Translations under genes and position numbers: made by a program
The notes under the pieces: generated by a model
The model's input: only the letters and a program-made list of their open reading frames with translations
Databases searched by the model: none
Told to the model about the DNA's origin: nothing
In this document: positions 45,052 through 55,181 of the stretch, one piece after another
Position numbering within the stretch: position 1 is the stretch's first letter
Layout: the number at the start of each line of letters is the position of its first letter
Source: Streptomyces sp. NBC_01788
GTDB lineage: Bacteria > Actinomycetota > Actinomycetes > Streptomycetales > Streptomycetaceae
Reading direction: 5' to 3'
DNA: 64,000 nucleotides
Assembly: GCF_035917575.1 (NCBI RefSeq)
Contig: NZ_CP109090.1
Span: 5,518,001 to 5,582,000, forward strand

Positions 45052-45071
45052 CGGCCAAGGGTAGACGGGGG

Positions 45072-45305
45072 CTACAGATGCACGACCGGGCAGGTCAGGG
45101 TTCGTGTGATGCCGTCCACCTGCTGGACCTTCGCGACCACCATGCGGCCCAGGTCGTCCACCGTGTCGGACTGGGCGCGCACGATGACGTCGTACGGCCC
45201 CGTCACGTCCTCGGCCTGGATCACTCCAGGGATCTTGCCGATCGTCTCTGCGACGGTCGACGCCTTGCCGACCTCCGTCTGGATCAGGATGTACGCCTGT
45301 ACCAC
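45072..45305 (-). CDS. stand-alone Lrp/AsnC ligand-binding (RAM) domain protein
   Basis: 77 aa from GTG 45305 (GGAGG 4 bases upstream). VQAYILIQTEVGKASTVAETIGKIPGV, DVTGPYDVIVRAQ and GITRTLTCPVV form the AsnC effector domain; there is no helix-turn-helix. Such SraA/DM-type proteins bind amino acids as oligomers and may modulate full-length Lrp regulators. Confidence 0.88.
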   Translation of the reverse strand: MVQAYILIQTEVGKASTVAETIGKIPGVIQAEDVTGPYDVIVRAQSDTVDDLGRMVVAKVQQVDGITRTLTCPVVHL

Positions 45306-45524
45306 GGAACCTCCAGGGCGGCCACGAGGATCATCTGGGGGAAAAGGAACGCCACGGTATCGCGTCGTCACACGCCGTGGGGAGACCCGGGAGAGCCGTG
45401 ACGTACGCGCCGGGGTGCAGGTAGGACAGAAGTTGACGGTCATCTCGACCGTAGCGAGGACCGCGTTGACGCGCGACCGGGAACGTAACCGGGAATATTC
45501 AGGGACAGAAGGGGCGAAAGGCCG

Positions 45525-46490
45525 ATGAAGGGCACTGTTGGTGAGCTCGGGGAGTTCGGGCTCATCAGGGAGCTCACCTCCCGTCTCACCACCACCCCGG
45601 CGGTCCGGGTCGGTCCCGGCGACGACGCCGCGGTGGTCGCCGCCCCCGACCGCAGGGTCGTGGCGAGCACCGACATACTCCTCGAGGGACGGCACTTCCG
45701 CCGGGACTGGTCCACGGCGTACGACGTGGGCCGCAAGGCGGCCGCCCAGAACCTCGCGGACATCGCCGCCATGGGCGCCGTGCCGACCGCGCTGCTGCTC
45801 GGCCTGGTCGTCCCCACCGAGCTGCCGGTCACCTGGCCCACCGAGCTGATGGACGGCCTGCGCGACGAGTGCCAGGTCGCCGGGGCCGCCGTCGTCGGCG
45901 GCGACGTGGTGCGCGGCGACACGATCATGGTGTCGATCACCGCGCTCGGTGATCTGCGCAACCACGAGCCGGTCACACGCGCCGGCGCACAGCCCGGCGA
46001 CCTGATCGCGGTGACCGGCTGGCTGGGCTGGTCCGCGGCCGGGTACGCGGTGCTCTCCCGGGGCTTCCGCTCGCCCCGCGCCTTCGTCGAGGCCCACCGC
46101 CGTCCCGAGCCGCCGTACCACGCGGGTCCCGCGGCCGCCGGGCTCGGCGCCACCGCGATGTGCGACGTCAGCGACGGACTGATCGCCGACCTCGGGCACA
46201 TCGCCGAGGCCAGCAAGGTCCACATCGACATCCGCTCGGGAGCCATAGACATCCCCTCGCAGATGCACGACATCGGGCAGGCCGTCGGCGTCGACCCGTT
46301 GCAGTGGGTGCTGACCGGGGGAGAGGACCACGCGATCGTGGCGGCCTTCCCGCCGGACGTGAAGCTGCCGGCCCGCTGGAAGGTGATCGGCGACGTGCAC
46401 AGCCCCTCGGCGCTGCCCCAGGTCACGGTCGACGGCGCGCCGTGGACCAGCAAGGGCGGCTGGGACCACTTCGGGGACATCGAGTCGTGA
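45525..46490 (+). CDS. thiL: thiamine-monophosphate kinase
   Basis: 321 aa. [45 protein letters not shown] and [14 protein letters not shown] match ThiL (AIRS-type ATP-binding fold). It phosphorylates TMP to thiamine pyrophosphate. GTGA overlap with thiD. Confidence 0.95.
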   Translation: MKGTVGELGEFGLIRELTSRLTTTPAVRVGPGDDAAVVAAPDRRVVASTDILLEGRHFRRDWSTAYDVGRKAAAQNLADIAAMGAVPTALLLGLVVPTELPVTWPTELMDGLRDECQVAGAAVVGGDVVRGDTIMVSITALGDLRNHEPVTRAGAQPGDLIAVTGWLGWSAAGYAVLSRGFRSPRAFVEAHRRPEPPYHAGPAAAGLGATAMCDVSDGLIADLGHIAEASKVHIDIRSGAIDIPSQMHDIGQAVGVDPLQWVLTGGEDHAIVAAFPPDVKLPARWKVIGDVHSPSALPQVTVDGAPWTSKGGWDHFGDIES

Positions 46491-47308
46491 CCGCCGCCCC
46501 TCCCCGGGTGTTGACCGTCGCGGGCTCCGACTCCGGCGGCGGCGCCGGTATCCAGGCCGACCTGAAGACGATGCTCGCCCTCGGCGTGCACGGCATGAGC
46601 GTGATCACCGCGGTGACCGCGCAGAACTCCCTCGGCGTGCAGGGGGCCTGGGAACTGCCCGTGGAAGCGGTCCGGGCCCAGTACCGCAGCGTCGTGGACG
46701 ACATCGGCGTCCAGGCGGTGAAGACCGGGATGCTGGCCTCGGCGGAACTGGCCGGGGCGGTGGCCGAACTGATCGCCGGGACGGACGCGCCCGCGGTCGT
46801 CGACCCGGTCGGCGTCTCCAAGCACGGCGACCCGCTCCTCGCCGAGTCCGCGCTTCGGACCGTACGCGAAAGGCTGCTCCCGGTGGCGACCGTCGCCACG
46901 CCGAACCTCGACGAGGTGACCCAGCTCACCGGCATCCGGGTCCGGGCGGAGGAGCAGATGCGGGAGGCCGCGGCGGCGATGCTGGCGTTCGGGCCGGAGT
47001 GGGTGCTGATCAAGGGTGGCCACCTCGCCGGGCGGGAGGGCGGTGACCAGGCCGTGGACCTGCTCACCGACGGCGCCGAGGAGCACTGGCTGCGCGCCCC
47101 CCGGTACGACAACCGGCACACGCACGGCACCGGCTGCACCCTCGCCTCCGCGATCGCCTCGCACCTGGCGAAGGGGCGGTCGGTGCCGGAGGCCGTGACG
47201 GAGGCCAAGGCGTACGTCACCGGGGCGATCGCGGCGGGCTTCGCGCTCGGCGGGGGGATCGGGCCCGTGGACCACGGCTGGGCCCTGCGGAGGCCTGGGG
47301 CGGGGTAG
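46487..47308 (+). CDS. thiD: hydroxymethylpyrimidine/phosphomethylpyrimidine kinase
   Basis: 273-aa ribokinase-like enzyme. [52 protein letters not shown], and the anion hole [15 protein letters not shown]. It carries out both phosphorylations of HMP for thiamine synthesis. Translationally coupled to thiL; the rest of the thiamine pathway is elsewhere. Confidence 0.95.
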   Translation: MTAAPPRVLTVAGSDSGGGAGIQADLKTMLALGVHGMSVITAVTAQNSLGVQGAWELPVEAVRAQYRSVVDDIGVQAVKTGMLASAELAGAVAELIAGTDAPAVVDPVGVSKHGDPLLAESALRTVRERLLPVATVATPNLDEVTQLTGIRVRAEEQMREAAAAMLAFGPEWVLIKGGHLAGREGGDQAVDLLTDGAEEHWLRAPRYDNRHTHGTGCTLASAIASHLAKGRSVPEAVTEAKAYVTGAIAAGFALGGGIGPVDHGWALRRPGAG

Positions 47309-47376
47309 TCGCACGGCCCGCGCACCGGCCGGCCCACACGGCTCCCGGTGTGCGGGCACGCGTGTGCGGGCACGGC

Positions 47377-47406
47377 AAAAAGCCGGTCCACCGAAGTGGA
47401 CCGGCT
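47377..47406 (-). terminator. intrinsic terminator of rpmB
   Basis: Read leftward: AGCCGGTCCAC-TTCG-GTGGACCGGCT followed by TTTT, 48 bases after the rpmB stop. Confidence 0.88.
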
Positions 47407-47453
47407 CAGTGCAGCGAACCAGCAGTGGCCGCGCGCTTAGCTGTTGCTGTGCG

Positions 47454-47639
47454 TCAGCGCGAGACCTTGCCGGCCTTGATGCACGAGGTGCAGGCGTTCA
47501 CGCGCTTCGGCGTCCCGCCGACCACGGTACGCACGCGCTGGATGTTCGGGTTCCAGCGACGGGGCGTACGGCGGTGCGAGTGCGAGATGTTGTTGCCGAA
47601 GCCCGGCCCCTTGCCGCAGACGTCGCAGTTGGCAGCCAC
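47454..47639 (-). CDS. rpmB: ribosomal protein L28 (zinc-ribbon type)
   Basis: 61 aa: [45 protein letters not shown]. The CxxC pairs mark the zinc-binding (C+) form; Streptomyces usually carry a second, Cys-less L28 expressed under zinc limitation. Divergent from the FakA-like gene. Confidence 0.95.
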   Translation of the reverse strand: MAANCDVCGKGPGFGNNISHSHRRTPRRWNPNIQRVRTVVGGTPKRVNACTSCIKAGKVSR

Positions 47640-47906
47640 GGGTCACTCCAAAGACTTCAGATGCACTTACGGATGATCCCGGCATGCCGGGATCAAGATC
47701 TCAGGCTCGGAGAGCACTTCTTGAAATCTGAGTGGCGTTGCCAGGGGGTAAGCCCGATCAGGATCGGGCAACCGGAGCAGCATACAACGGCTGCGTCCGT
47801 AAGGCGAAACTACCACGGCGGCTCCGCTGCCCCCGCGGGCCCTCTTCCGTCGGGCACCGCCCCTGGGTCTACGCTGCGTCCAGTCCAGCAGCTCAGGGAG
47901 GCGCAG

Positions 47907-49625
47907 GTGGCGCAGGTGGCGCAGACGTTCGACGCGCCGGCGGTGCGCACCTGGTGCGGACTGGCGCTGCGGGCCCTGGGACGCGCGCGCGAGGAGATCG
48001 ACGCGATCAACGTCTACCCCGTGGCCGACGGGGACACCGGCACCAACCTGTATCTGACCGTGGAGTCCGCCGTCGCGGCGGTGGAGGCCGTGTTCGCCGC
48101 GCACGAGGTGGGCGACGGGACCGGTGTGGCCCTCCCCGGTCCCTCCCTGGCCGACGCCGCGCGGGCGATGGCGCACGGCGCGCTGATCGGGGCCCGCGGC
48201 AACTCCGGGACCATCCTCGCCCAGCTGCTGCGCGGCATGGCCCAGGTGTTCGCCGCCGACGGTGACCGAACCCACACCGACGGGCGCGAGCTCTGCCTGG
48301 CCCTGCGGCGCGCGGCGGACTCCGCCCGGCAGGCCGTGGCGCACCCGATGGAGGGCACGGTCCTGTCGGTGGCCTCGGCCGCCGCGGACGCGGCCACCGG
48401 GGCGGGCGGAGACTGCGGCGCCGTCGCCCTGGCCGCCTACGAGGGTGCCTGCGCGGCCCTCGCCGCGACCCCGGGCCAGCTGGCGGTCCTGGAGCGCGCC
48501 GGGGTGGTCGACGCGGGCGGGCGGGGACTCGTGGCGGTCCTCGCGGCCCTGGTGGAGACGTGCACGGGACGGGCGCCGGAGCAGGGTGCGTCCTCTTCGG
48601 CGGTGGCGGTGGCAGGTGACGGCGGCCCGACGGTGCCGCACGCGCGTGTGTGCTCCGCCGGGGACGACGGGCCCGGTGCCTGCGCGCCGCCCGCGAGCGG
48701 CCCCGCCTTCGAGGTGATCTACCTGCTGGACGCCGAGGACGCGGCCGTCGCCCGGCTGCGCGAGCGGCTCGACGGGCTCGGGGACTCCCTCGTCGTGGTC
48801 GGCGGCGACGGCCTGTGGAACGTGCACGTGCACGTCGACGACGCCGGCGCGGCCGTGGAGGCGGGCGTGGAGGCCGGGCGGCCGCACCGCATCCGGATCA
48901 CGCACTTCGCCGCCGATGACGCGCACACCGGCGGGCCCGGGCGGCCGCCGCAGCGGGAGCGGGCCCAGCGTGCCGTGGTGGCCGTCGTACCCGGCGAGGG
49001 CCTGGCCGGGCTCTACACCGAGGCCGGGGCGACCGCGGTGCTCGCCAGGCCCGGGGAGCAGCTCGCCAGCGGGGAGCTCGTCGACGCCGTACGGCGGGCA
49101 CACGCGCGCGAGGTGGTCCTGCTGCCCAACGACCCCGAGCTGCGCCACACCGCGTCCGCGGCGGCCGAGCAGGCCCGCGGGGACGGTGTCCGTGTGGCCC
49201 TGATCCCGACCCGCTCGGCGGTGCAGGGCATCGCCGCCCTCGCCGTGCACGAGCCGGGGCGCCGCTTCGACGAGGACGTCGTCGCCATGACCTCGGCGGC
49301 CGGTGCCACCCGGCACGCCGAGGTCATCGTCGCCGAACGCCAGTCGTGGACCACGGCCGGCATCTGCCAGGCCGGTGACGTCCTCGGTCTCATCGACGGG
49401 GACGTGGCCGTGATCGGCTCGGACGTCACGGCCACCGCCGAGACCGTCCTGGACCGCATGCTCGCAGCCGGCGGCGAACTGGTCACCCTCGTCCTCGGCG
49501 ACGAGGCCCCCGACACGATCGCCACCCGTCTCCAGACCCGGGTCCGCGAGTCCTACCTCGCCGTCGACACGGTCATCTACGAGGGCGGCCGCCAGGGAGC
49601 GCTGCTGCTCATCGGCGTGGAGTGA
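47907..49625 (+). CDS. DAK2-domain kinase-like protein (FakA/YloV family)
   Basis: 572 aa from GTG 47907 (GGAGG 5 bases upstream). The N-terminal DhaL/DAK2 nucleotide-binding domain has INVYPVADGDTGTNLYLT, GARGNSGTILAQLLRG and HPMEGTVLSVASA. The C-terminal DegV/FakA-like part has a GLAGLYTEAGA and RHAEVIVAERQ pattern. In Firmicutes FakA phosphorylates FakB-bound fatty acids; no fakB lies here. The position rpmB - this gene - recG is conserved in many Gram-positives. Confidence 0.85.
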   Translation: MAQVAQTFDAPAVRTWCGLALRALGRAREEIDAINVYPVADGDTGTNLYLTVESAVAAVEAVFAAHEVGDGTGVALPGPSLADAARAMAHGALIGARGNSGTILAQLLRGMAQVFAADGDRTHTDGRELCLALRRAADSARQAVAHPMEGTVLSVASAAADAATGAGGDCGAVALAAYEGACAALAATPGQLAVLERAGVVDAGGRGLVAVLAALVETCTGRAPEQGASSSAVAVAGDGGPTVPHARVCSAGDDGPGACAPPASGPAFEVIYLLDAEDAAVARLRERLDGLGDSLVVVGGDGLWNVHVHVDDAGAAVEAGVEAGRPHRIRITHFAADDAHTGGPGRPPQRERAQRAVVAVVPGEGLAGLYTEAGATAVLARPGEQLASGELVDAVRRAHAREVVLLPNDPELRHTASAAAEQARGDGVRVALIPTRSAVQGIAALAVHEPGRRFDEDVVAMTSAAGATRHAEVIVAERQSWTTAGICQAGDVLGLIDGDVAVIGSDVTATAETVLDRMLAAGGELVTLVLGDEAPDTIATRLQTRVRESYLAVDTVIYEGGRQGALLLIGVE

Positions 49626-49659
49626 GCCACACCTCCCCGGCCGGCCGCCGCCGGTCAGC

Positions 49660-50217
49660 CGCCCGGTCCCGTCTCCAGGGCGCGCGGGAGCCCTTCGGCT
49701 TCTGCGCGCCGGGAGTGCGTCCGGCCGTCCTCGGCGCGGGCTGGTAGGCCGTCGTCGCGGCAGGCACGCGTGTGGTGGCCTGGGCGGGGCGGCCTGGTGC
49801 CGTCGCGGGGCGTCCGGTGGTGGGTTCCGCTCCGGGGTCGCCGGTCGGTCGTCCGGTCCCGTCTCCAGGGCGCGCGGGAGTCCTTCGGCTTCTGCGCGCC
49901 GGGAGTGCGTCCGGCCGTCCTCGGCGCGGGCTGGTAGGCCGTCGCCGCGGCAGGCACGCGTGTGGTGGCCTGGGCGGGGCGGCCTGGTGCCGTCGCGGGG
50001 CGTCCGGTGGTCGGTTCCGCTCCGGGGTCGCCGGTCGGTCGTCCGGTCCCGTCTCCAGGGCGCGGGAGCCTTTCGGTTTCTGCGCGCCGGGAGTGCGTCG
50101 GGCCGTCCTCGGCGCGGGCTTGTGGGCCGTCGTCGCGGCACGCGCGTGCGTGGTGGCCTGGTGCCGTTGCCGGTCGTCCGGTGGTGAGTTCCGCTGCGGG
50201 GTCGCCGGTCAGTCGTC
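49660..50217. repeat. 190-bp tandem repeat, three copies
   Basis: The block beginning CGGTCCC at 49664 recurs at 49854 and 50044 (period 190 bp, few differences). A fourth, diverged match starts at 50218, where the 3' end of the TPR gene lies. The units resemble the last ~130 bp of that gene. It fills the 583-bp space between convergent genes; no codon-supported gene is seen within. Confidence 0.85.
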
Positions 50218-53148
50218 CGGTCCCTGCTCCAGCGCGCGCAGGAGTCTTTCGGCTCGCGCGCGCGGGGGCGGTGCCTCGGTGTCTCCCTCGTCGGCGTCCT
50301 CGTAGGCCGCCAGCACGGCACGTGCGTGCGCCGTGGCTTCGGCGGAGCGGCCCAGGTCGGCTGCCAGACGGCACGCGGCGAGTTCCGCCGCGGTGCGGTC
50401 GTGCAGGGCGGCCGGACCCAGGAGGGCGAAGGCGGCGATCGCCTGCTCCAGCCTGGACAGGGCCTCCTCGGCCACGGCCTCGTCCGCCGCGCCGTCCGCG
50501 AGCAGGTCGCCGAACTGCTGGTGGGTCTGACCGAGTTCCGCGACCAGCCGCTGTCGCGCCGCCGCGTCGTCCACCGCCTCCAGCGCCGACTCGCACTCCG
50601 TGACCGCGGCCCCCATCAGCTCCCGCGCCGCGTCCGGGCCTGCCTCGGTGCCCGATGCCAGCCACGCGCGTGCGCGCAGGGCACGGACCAGGCCGTGCAC
50701 GTCGCCCAGGGACCGCCACAGGTCGCCCGCGCGCGTGTACGCACGCTCGGCCTCCTCGTGCAGCCCCGCGCGGCTCAGCGACTCGGCGGCCAGATGGGCG
50801 AGGGTCGCGTGGTCCTGCTGCTCGGGCCAGTGCCGAGCGATCTCGGCGGCCTGCAGCCGGCGTTCGGCCGCCGCACGGTGTTCCCCGAGCTCGCTCAGAC
50901 AGTCGCCCAGCCACCACTGCGTCTGCACGACGGCCCCGTCGCCGTGCGTGTCCGCGGACAGGTCGGGCAGCGCGGACTCCAGCACCTCCGCGGCCTCCGC
51001 CCACCGCCCCAGCCGCAGCAGCAGACCGCCGAGCTGCTGCCGGGCCCAGGCCCCGAGCGCCGGTCCCTCGCCCGCCTCGTCGGCCCAGTGCGCGGCCTCC
51101 AGGGCGTGTTCCGCCGCCTCCTCGGTCCGGTCGAGACCGCCGAGCACCTCGGCGAGCTGAAGGTGCAGCTGTGCCCGGCCCGGGGCCTCCAGATACGTCC
51201 CGCCGTGCTCAAGGGCCGCCCGCAGCGCCCGCTCGGCGCCCTCCGGGTCGTCCAGATGGTGCGCGAGCGCCGCGAGCCGTGCCTCGTACTCCACCGCGAA
51301 CCACGGAACACCCGCACCGGCGTACTCGGCCGCGGCCCGCTCGAACAGCTCCGCGGCGCCCCGCAGATCCCCGGCGCGCGCGGCGGTCTCGGCGAGCATC
51401 GCCCGCGCCTCGGCCGCCCGGGCCGCCAGCCGCACATCGTCCCCGGTGTGCCCCTCCACGAGGGCCAGGACCTCCTGCACGGCCTCCTCGGCGGCGGACA
51501 GCGCCCCCGGGTCCACGGGCCCCCCGGCCTCGTACACCGGCCGCATCAGGATCCGTGCCCGCCCCATCACCACGGATGCGGTCTGCCGAACGCCGGTGCC
51601 CTCCTGCGCGTACAGCGCGAGGACGCGCTCGTAGGGCTCGGCGACTGCGGCGAGCGCCCCGTCCACATCGCCGGTCAGCGCCCTCATGTACGCGGCACGC
51701 GAGCGTGCCGCCAGCGCCTCGCCCGGGTCGCCCGCCCGCGCGTACGACTCGGCGGCCCGCTCGAACAGCGCGGCACCCTCGGGGCCCCGGCTCATCGCCT
51801 CGTGCTCGGCGATCTCCGCCTGGTCGCGGGCCGCCAGCTCGACGCCCTCCGCGGCCCGCGCGACCGCCGCCCACGCCTCCGTGGCGTGCGGCCGCAGGGT
51901 GTCCGACAGCCGCCGCGCCTCGGCGATCAGCGCGGGCAGGCCTGCTTCTCCGGCCGCCGCTGCCGCAGTCGCCGCTTCAGCCGTCTCCACGGGGACCAGC
52001 GCGGCGGGAGCCGAAGCCGTGCCGGCGGGCCGCCGCGCCGTGCGCACGCCCAGCGGAAGCCGCTCCACCAGCGGGCGCCGCGTCATGCGCGCGCGTGCCC
52101 GCTCGCTCACCCGGGACGTGCCGTTGCGCTCGTCGAAGCGGACCGCCAGGGCCGCCGCCTCCGCGCGCGCGTGCGCGGCGAGTTCGCCGGCTGTCCAGGC
52201 CCGCCCCGCGGGACCGGGCACCGTCTGCCCGTCCCACCCCAGCTCGACCAGCCGCTCCATGAGCAGGGCCGTCACCGCCAGGAAGTCCAGCCTGCTGAGC
52301 GGGTTCCCGTCGTCCGCGAAGTACGCGGGCCGCTCGGCCAGCAGCTCCAGGGCCCGCGCCTCGTTGCCGGTCAGCGCGCAGAACGCCACATGGTCGGCGT
52401 AGGCGCCCCGCATGCTCTCCATCGGCCGCACCAGCCTCAGGCCCCGCAGATGGTGAGCGCGCGCCTCGTCGAGGCGGCCGAGCCGCAGCAGCGGCAGCAG
52501 CGAGGAGGCGAGGACACCGTGCGGCTCGTGGGCGCAGGAGAACTCGCCGTCCAGCACCGGCCGCCACAGCTCGACCGCCTCCGCGTCCCGGCCGCACTCG
52601 GCCTGCCACCGGCCCTGGTCGTGCAGCTCGCAGGCGTGGCAGTCGGCCATGCTGTCCCGGTCGGCGGCCAGCCACGCCGCGTACGCACGCTCCGCCCGCG
52701 CCAGGTCCCCGATGTGCCGGGCGACACTGAACTCGGCGCTGCGCACGGCACGTTCGGAGTGGCCGGCGAGCCGGTAGCGGTGCTCCATCTCGCCGAGCCA
52801 CTTCTCGATCGCGGCCAGCGGGATGTGCGGCTGCCCCAGCATGCCCGCCGACATCCACTTGAAGACCCAGTGCAGCGAGTGGGTCTCGTACTCGTCGAAG
52901 TCCTCGGGGCGGTCGTCCCACATGCGCAGCAGCCGCGCGAACGGGACGAACATCTTGTCCTTCTCGGAGCTGTAGTTGTAGACCTTCAGCTGGTGTCCGA
53001 GCGCCTCGATCACGGCGAGCGGGATGTTCAGCCGCTCGGCCTCGGCGAGCAGCAGCTCCGCGCGCGCGTTGCGGGCCGGACCCTCGGGCCGCTCCCCGTT
53101 GGCGGCCAACTCGCGGCGCAGCGAGTCGAAGTCGGTGATCTCACTCAT
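50209..53148 (-). CDS. large TPR-repeat protein coupled to the HSP90-like gene
   Basis: 979 aa from ATG 53148 (MSEITDFDSLRRELAANG). Largely alpha-helical. Residues ~40-330 contain tetratricopeptide-like pairs plus CHACELHDQGRW. From ~440 on, clear TPR units occur (AAESYARAGDPGEALAARSR, AAELFERAAAEYAGAGVPWF, AAERRLQAAEIARHWPEQ, ERAYTRAGDLWRSLG). No enzymatic domain was recognised. ATGA overlap with the HSP90 gene implies a stoichiometric partner; TPR proteins are classic HSP90 co-chaperones in eukaryotes. Its 3' end has been tandemly duplicated in the adjacent spacer. Confidence 0.85.
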   Translation of the reverse strand: MSEITDFDSLRRELAANGERPEGPARNARAELLLAEAERLNIPLAVIEALGHQLKVYNYSSEKDKMFVPFARLLRMWDDRPEDFDEYETHSLHWVFKWMSAGMLGQPHIPLAAIEKWLGEMEHRYRLAGHSERAVRSAEFSVARHIGDLARAERAYAAWLAADRDSMADCHACELHDQGRWQAECGRDAEAVELWRPVLDGEFSCAHEPHGVLASSLLPLLRLGRLDEARAHHLRGLRLVRPMESMRGAYADHVAFCALTGNEARALELLAERPAYFADDGNPLSRLDFLAVTALLMERLVELGWDGQTVPGPAGRAWTAGELAAHARAEAAALAVRFDERNGTSRVSERARARMTRRPLVERLPLGVRTARRPAGTASAPAALVPVETAEAATAAAAAGEAGLPALIAEARRLSDTLRPHATEAWAAVARAAEGVELAARDQAEIAEHEAMSRGPEGAALFERAAESYARAGDPGEALAARSRAAYMRALTGDVDGALAAVAEPYERVLALYAQEGTGVRQTASVVMGRARILMRPVYEAGGPVDPGALSAAEEAVQEVLALVEGHTGDDVRLAARAAEARAMLAETAARAGDLRGAAELFERAAAEYAGAGVPWFAVEYEARLAALAHHLDDPEGAERALRAALEHGGTYLEAPGRAQLHLQLAEVLGGLDRTEEAAEHALEAAHWADEAGEGPALGAWARQQLGGLLLRLGRWAEAAEVLESALPDLSADTHGDGAVVQTQWWLGDCLSELGEHRAAAERRLQAAEIARHWPEQQDHATLAHLAAESLSRAGLHEEAERAYTRAGDLWRSLGDVHGLVRALRARAWLASGTEAGPDAARELMGAAVTECESALEAVDDAAARQRLVAELGQTHQQFGDLLADGAADEAVAEEALSRLEQAIAAFALLGPAALHDRTAAELAACRLAADLGRSAEATAHARAVLAAYEDADEGDTEAPPPRARAERLLRALEQGPDD

Positions 53149-55016
53149 CGGTGGCCGTCCCCCGTCGCGTCGGTGTCGCTGTGCGTGGCCCACTCCAGCA
53201 GGCCGATGAACGCCCGGTTCAGCAGCGCCGAGTCCGCCGGCCGCAGCGGGCGCTGCGCCATCAGCAGCGCCTGCCCGTACAGCGACTCGGTCGCGGTGCC
53301 GATGAGTTCCGGGTCGCCGAGTGAACCGATGCGGCGGATCAGCGGGTTGAGGTGGTTGAGCACCAGACGCGCGCGTGGGGCGCCGCCGCGCAGCGAGCCG
53401 AGGATGCCCGCCCACAGGTCGTCGGCCTGCTCCTCGGCCTCGGCGCGGGCCTGCTCGTGCCGGGCCGACCGGTCGTCCAGGTGCAGCGCCGGAACGGACA
53501 GCGGGTGGAAGGCGCGCAGCACGACGTCGCAGCCCAGCGGGTCCAGCCGGGCCCGCGCGGCGGCCAGGAAGCCCGACAGGGCCAGTTCCTCGGCCGGGCC
53601 GACGGAGTCCAGGTGGGCGGTCACGGTGTCCGCGTCCAGCTCGGCGACCACCGTCCCCGGGCGCACCGACGGCAGCGCCTCGACCAGCTCGCTGTCGTAG
53701 GTGTAGCCGCCGTTGACGACGCCGACGCCCTGCGCGGAGGCGATCGGCGCGACCTGCCGGTACTCCTCGACCGTCCGCGTGAAGTGCACGACGGGGTGCC
53801 GTCGCGCGAACTCCTCCAGGGACAGCCGCCCGTCGGTCGTCTCGAAGGGCAGCCACGGCAGCATCGTGCGCAGCATCTCCGCGTCGTGCCGGGCCAGCGA
53901 CTTGACCCCCAGGAAGTGCACCGACAGGAACGTTTCCAAGCGCTCCGGATCGCCGGCCGCGAGAGAGGTCAGCCAGGACCGTATCCGCTCCCCGAGCGCC
54001 TCGCGCACGGCGGCCAGCGTCTCGTCCTCGTACAGCGACTCCCGCGAGGCGGTGGGCCGCAGACTGTCCGTGTCGAGCACGCAGCGCACGAAGAACGCCC
54101 AGTCGGGCAGCAGCTGTTCGGCCCGCTCGGTCAGCAGCATGCCCTTCAGGTGCACGCGGTGACCCGCCCGCTGCGCCGGGCTGACCGCCGACGGCAGCAC
54201 GTACGCCACCCCGCGGATCCCGGCCAGCGGCACGTCCAGGCCGATGGCGTCCAGCGGGGTGAACCCGAACACCTCGTGGCAGTGCCGGGCCAGGGCGACC
54301 CGGCGGGCCGCGGGGGAGGGGTACGCCCGGTCCCAGGGCGCCGGCAGGTCGGTGACCGCCTCCTCGCCCACCTGGACGTCGTAGGGCAGCAGCGACCCGA
54401 AGTCCCGTGCCAGCGCGAGCACACGCCGCTCGGTGAGCCACTCGCCCGCCCCGGCCCGGGCCTGGAGGTGCACGGTGGTGCCGGGTTCCGGGCGGGCGGA
54501 GTCCGGCAGGGTCCGCACGGTGTACGAGCCGTCGTCGCGCGCCGTCCACTCCACCGGAGGCGCCTCGGGCGTCCGGGCGCTGCGGCTGACCACCCGGATC
54601 CGCTCGGCCACCACGAAGCAGGCCAGCAGGCCGATGCCGAACTGGCCGAGGAAGTCCGAGCGCGCCTCCCGCAGGCCCTCGGCCCGCTTGGAGCTGCGGC
54701 CGATGGTGGCCAGCAGTTCGTGCACGTCGGACTCGGTGAGGCCGACGCCGGTGTCCTCCACCCGGAGGGTGCCGCCGTCCGCGAACAGCCGTACGCGCGC
54801 CGGGGCACCGGGCTCCTCCGCGCGCCGGGCGGTGATGGCGTCCACGGCGTTCTGGAGCAGTTCGCGCAGGTAGACCTTGGGGCTGGAGTACAGGTGGTGC
54901 GAGAGCAGGTCCACCAGTCCCCGCAGATCGACCTGGAACATATGGGCCGGGCGGGGCTCGCCGGACGACTGTGATGAGTGGGATGCCTGTGCTGACTGTG
55001 AGGTCTGGAAGTCCAT
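53145..55016 (-). CDS. HSP90/HtpG-family ATPase
   Basis: 623 aa, near the usual HtpG length. N-terminal GHKL ATPase: E52 and N56 in YLRELLQNAVDAI, D88 in VEDTGVG, GRSSK, GQFGIGLLACFVVAERI. The middle domain carries FVRCVLDTDSLRPTASRESLYED with the catalytic-loop Arg. The C-terminal third is divergent and lacks a recognisable MEEVD, as in bacteria generally. Residues 1-25 (Ser/Gln-rich) extend the N-terminus; a later start is possible. Transcribed away from recG, with the TPR gene overlapping its stop. Confidence 0.88.
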   Translation of the reverse strand: MDFQTSQSAQASHSSQSSGEPRPAHMFQVDLRGLVDLLSHHLYSSPKVYLRELLQNAVDAITARRAEEPGAPARVRLFADGGTLRVEDTGVGLTESDVHELLATIGRSSKRAEGLREARSDFLGQFGIGLLACFVVAERIRVVSRSARTPEAPPVEWTARDDGSYTVRTLPDSARPEPGTTVHLQARAGAGEWLTERRVLALARDFGSLLPYDVQVGEEAVTDLPAPWDRAYPSPAARRVALARHCHEVFGFTPLDAIGLDVPLAGIRGVAYVLPSAVSPAQRAGHRVHLKGMLLTERAEQLLPDWAFFVRCVLDTDSLRPTASRESLYEDETLAAVREALGERIRSWLTSLAAGDPERLETFLSVHFLGVKSLARHDAEMLRTMLPWLPFETTDGRLSLEEFARRHPVVHFTRTVEEYRQVAPIASAQGVGVVNGGYTYDSELVEALPSVRPGTVVAELDADTVTAHLDSVGPAEELALSGFLAAARARLDPLGCDVVLRAFHPLSVPALHLDDRSARHEQARAEAEEQADDLWAGILGSLRGGAPRARLVLNHLNPLIRRIGSLGDPELIGTATESLYGQALLMAQRPLRPADSALLNRAFIGLLEWATHSDTDATGDGHR

Positions 55017-55181
55017 CGTCGCAGCGCCGGTGGGGGGATCTCGGGTCGGCGCGGGGTAGGGCGGCACCTGTGAGGCGGCAGCCGCGGGGATGGCCGGAGC
55101 GCGTCATCCTAGGCCCTGCACGGACCGGCTGACCAGGGGTTTCCCCGGAGGTTTACGGCATTGTCGGTGCCGTGGTGTGCA

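Noticed and set aside
47667..50321. 884-codon minus-strand frame across the 190-bp repeats and the FakA-like gene
   Set aside because: It arises from GC-rich repeats lacking stops; the product is Arg/Pro/Thr-rich and opposite a conserved kinase-like gene.
50326..53700. Plus-strand 1100-codon frame opposite the TPR and HSP90 genes
   Set aside because: Shadow frame; the minus-strand products show clear HSP90 and TPR motifs.
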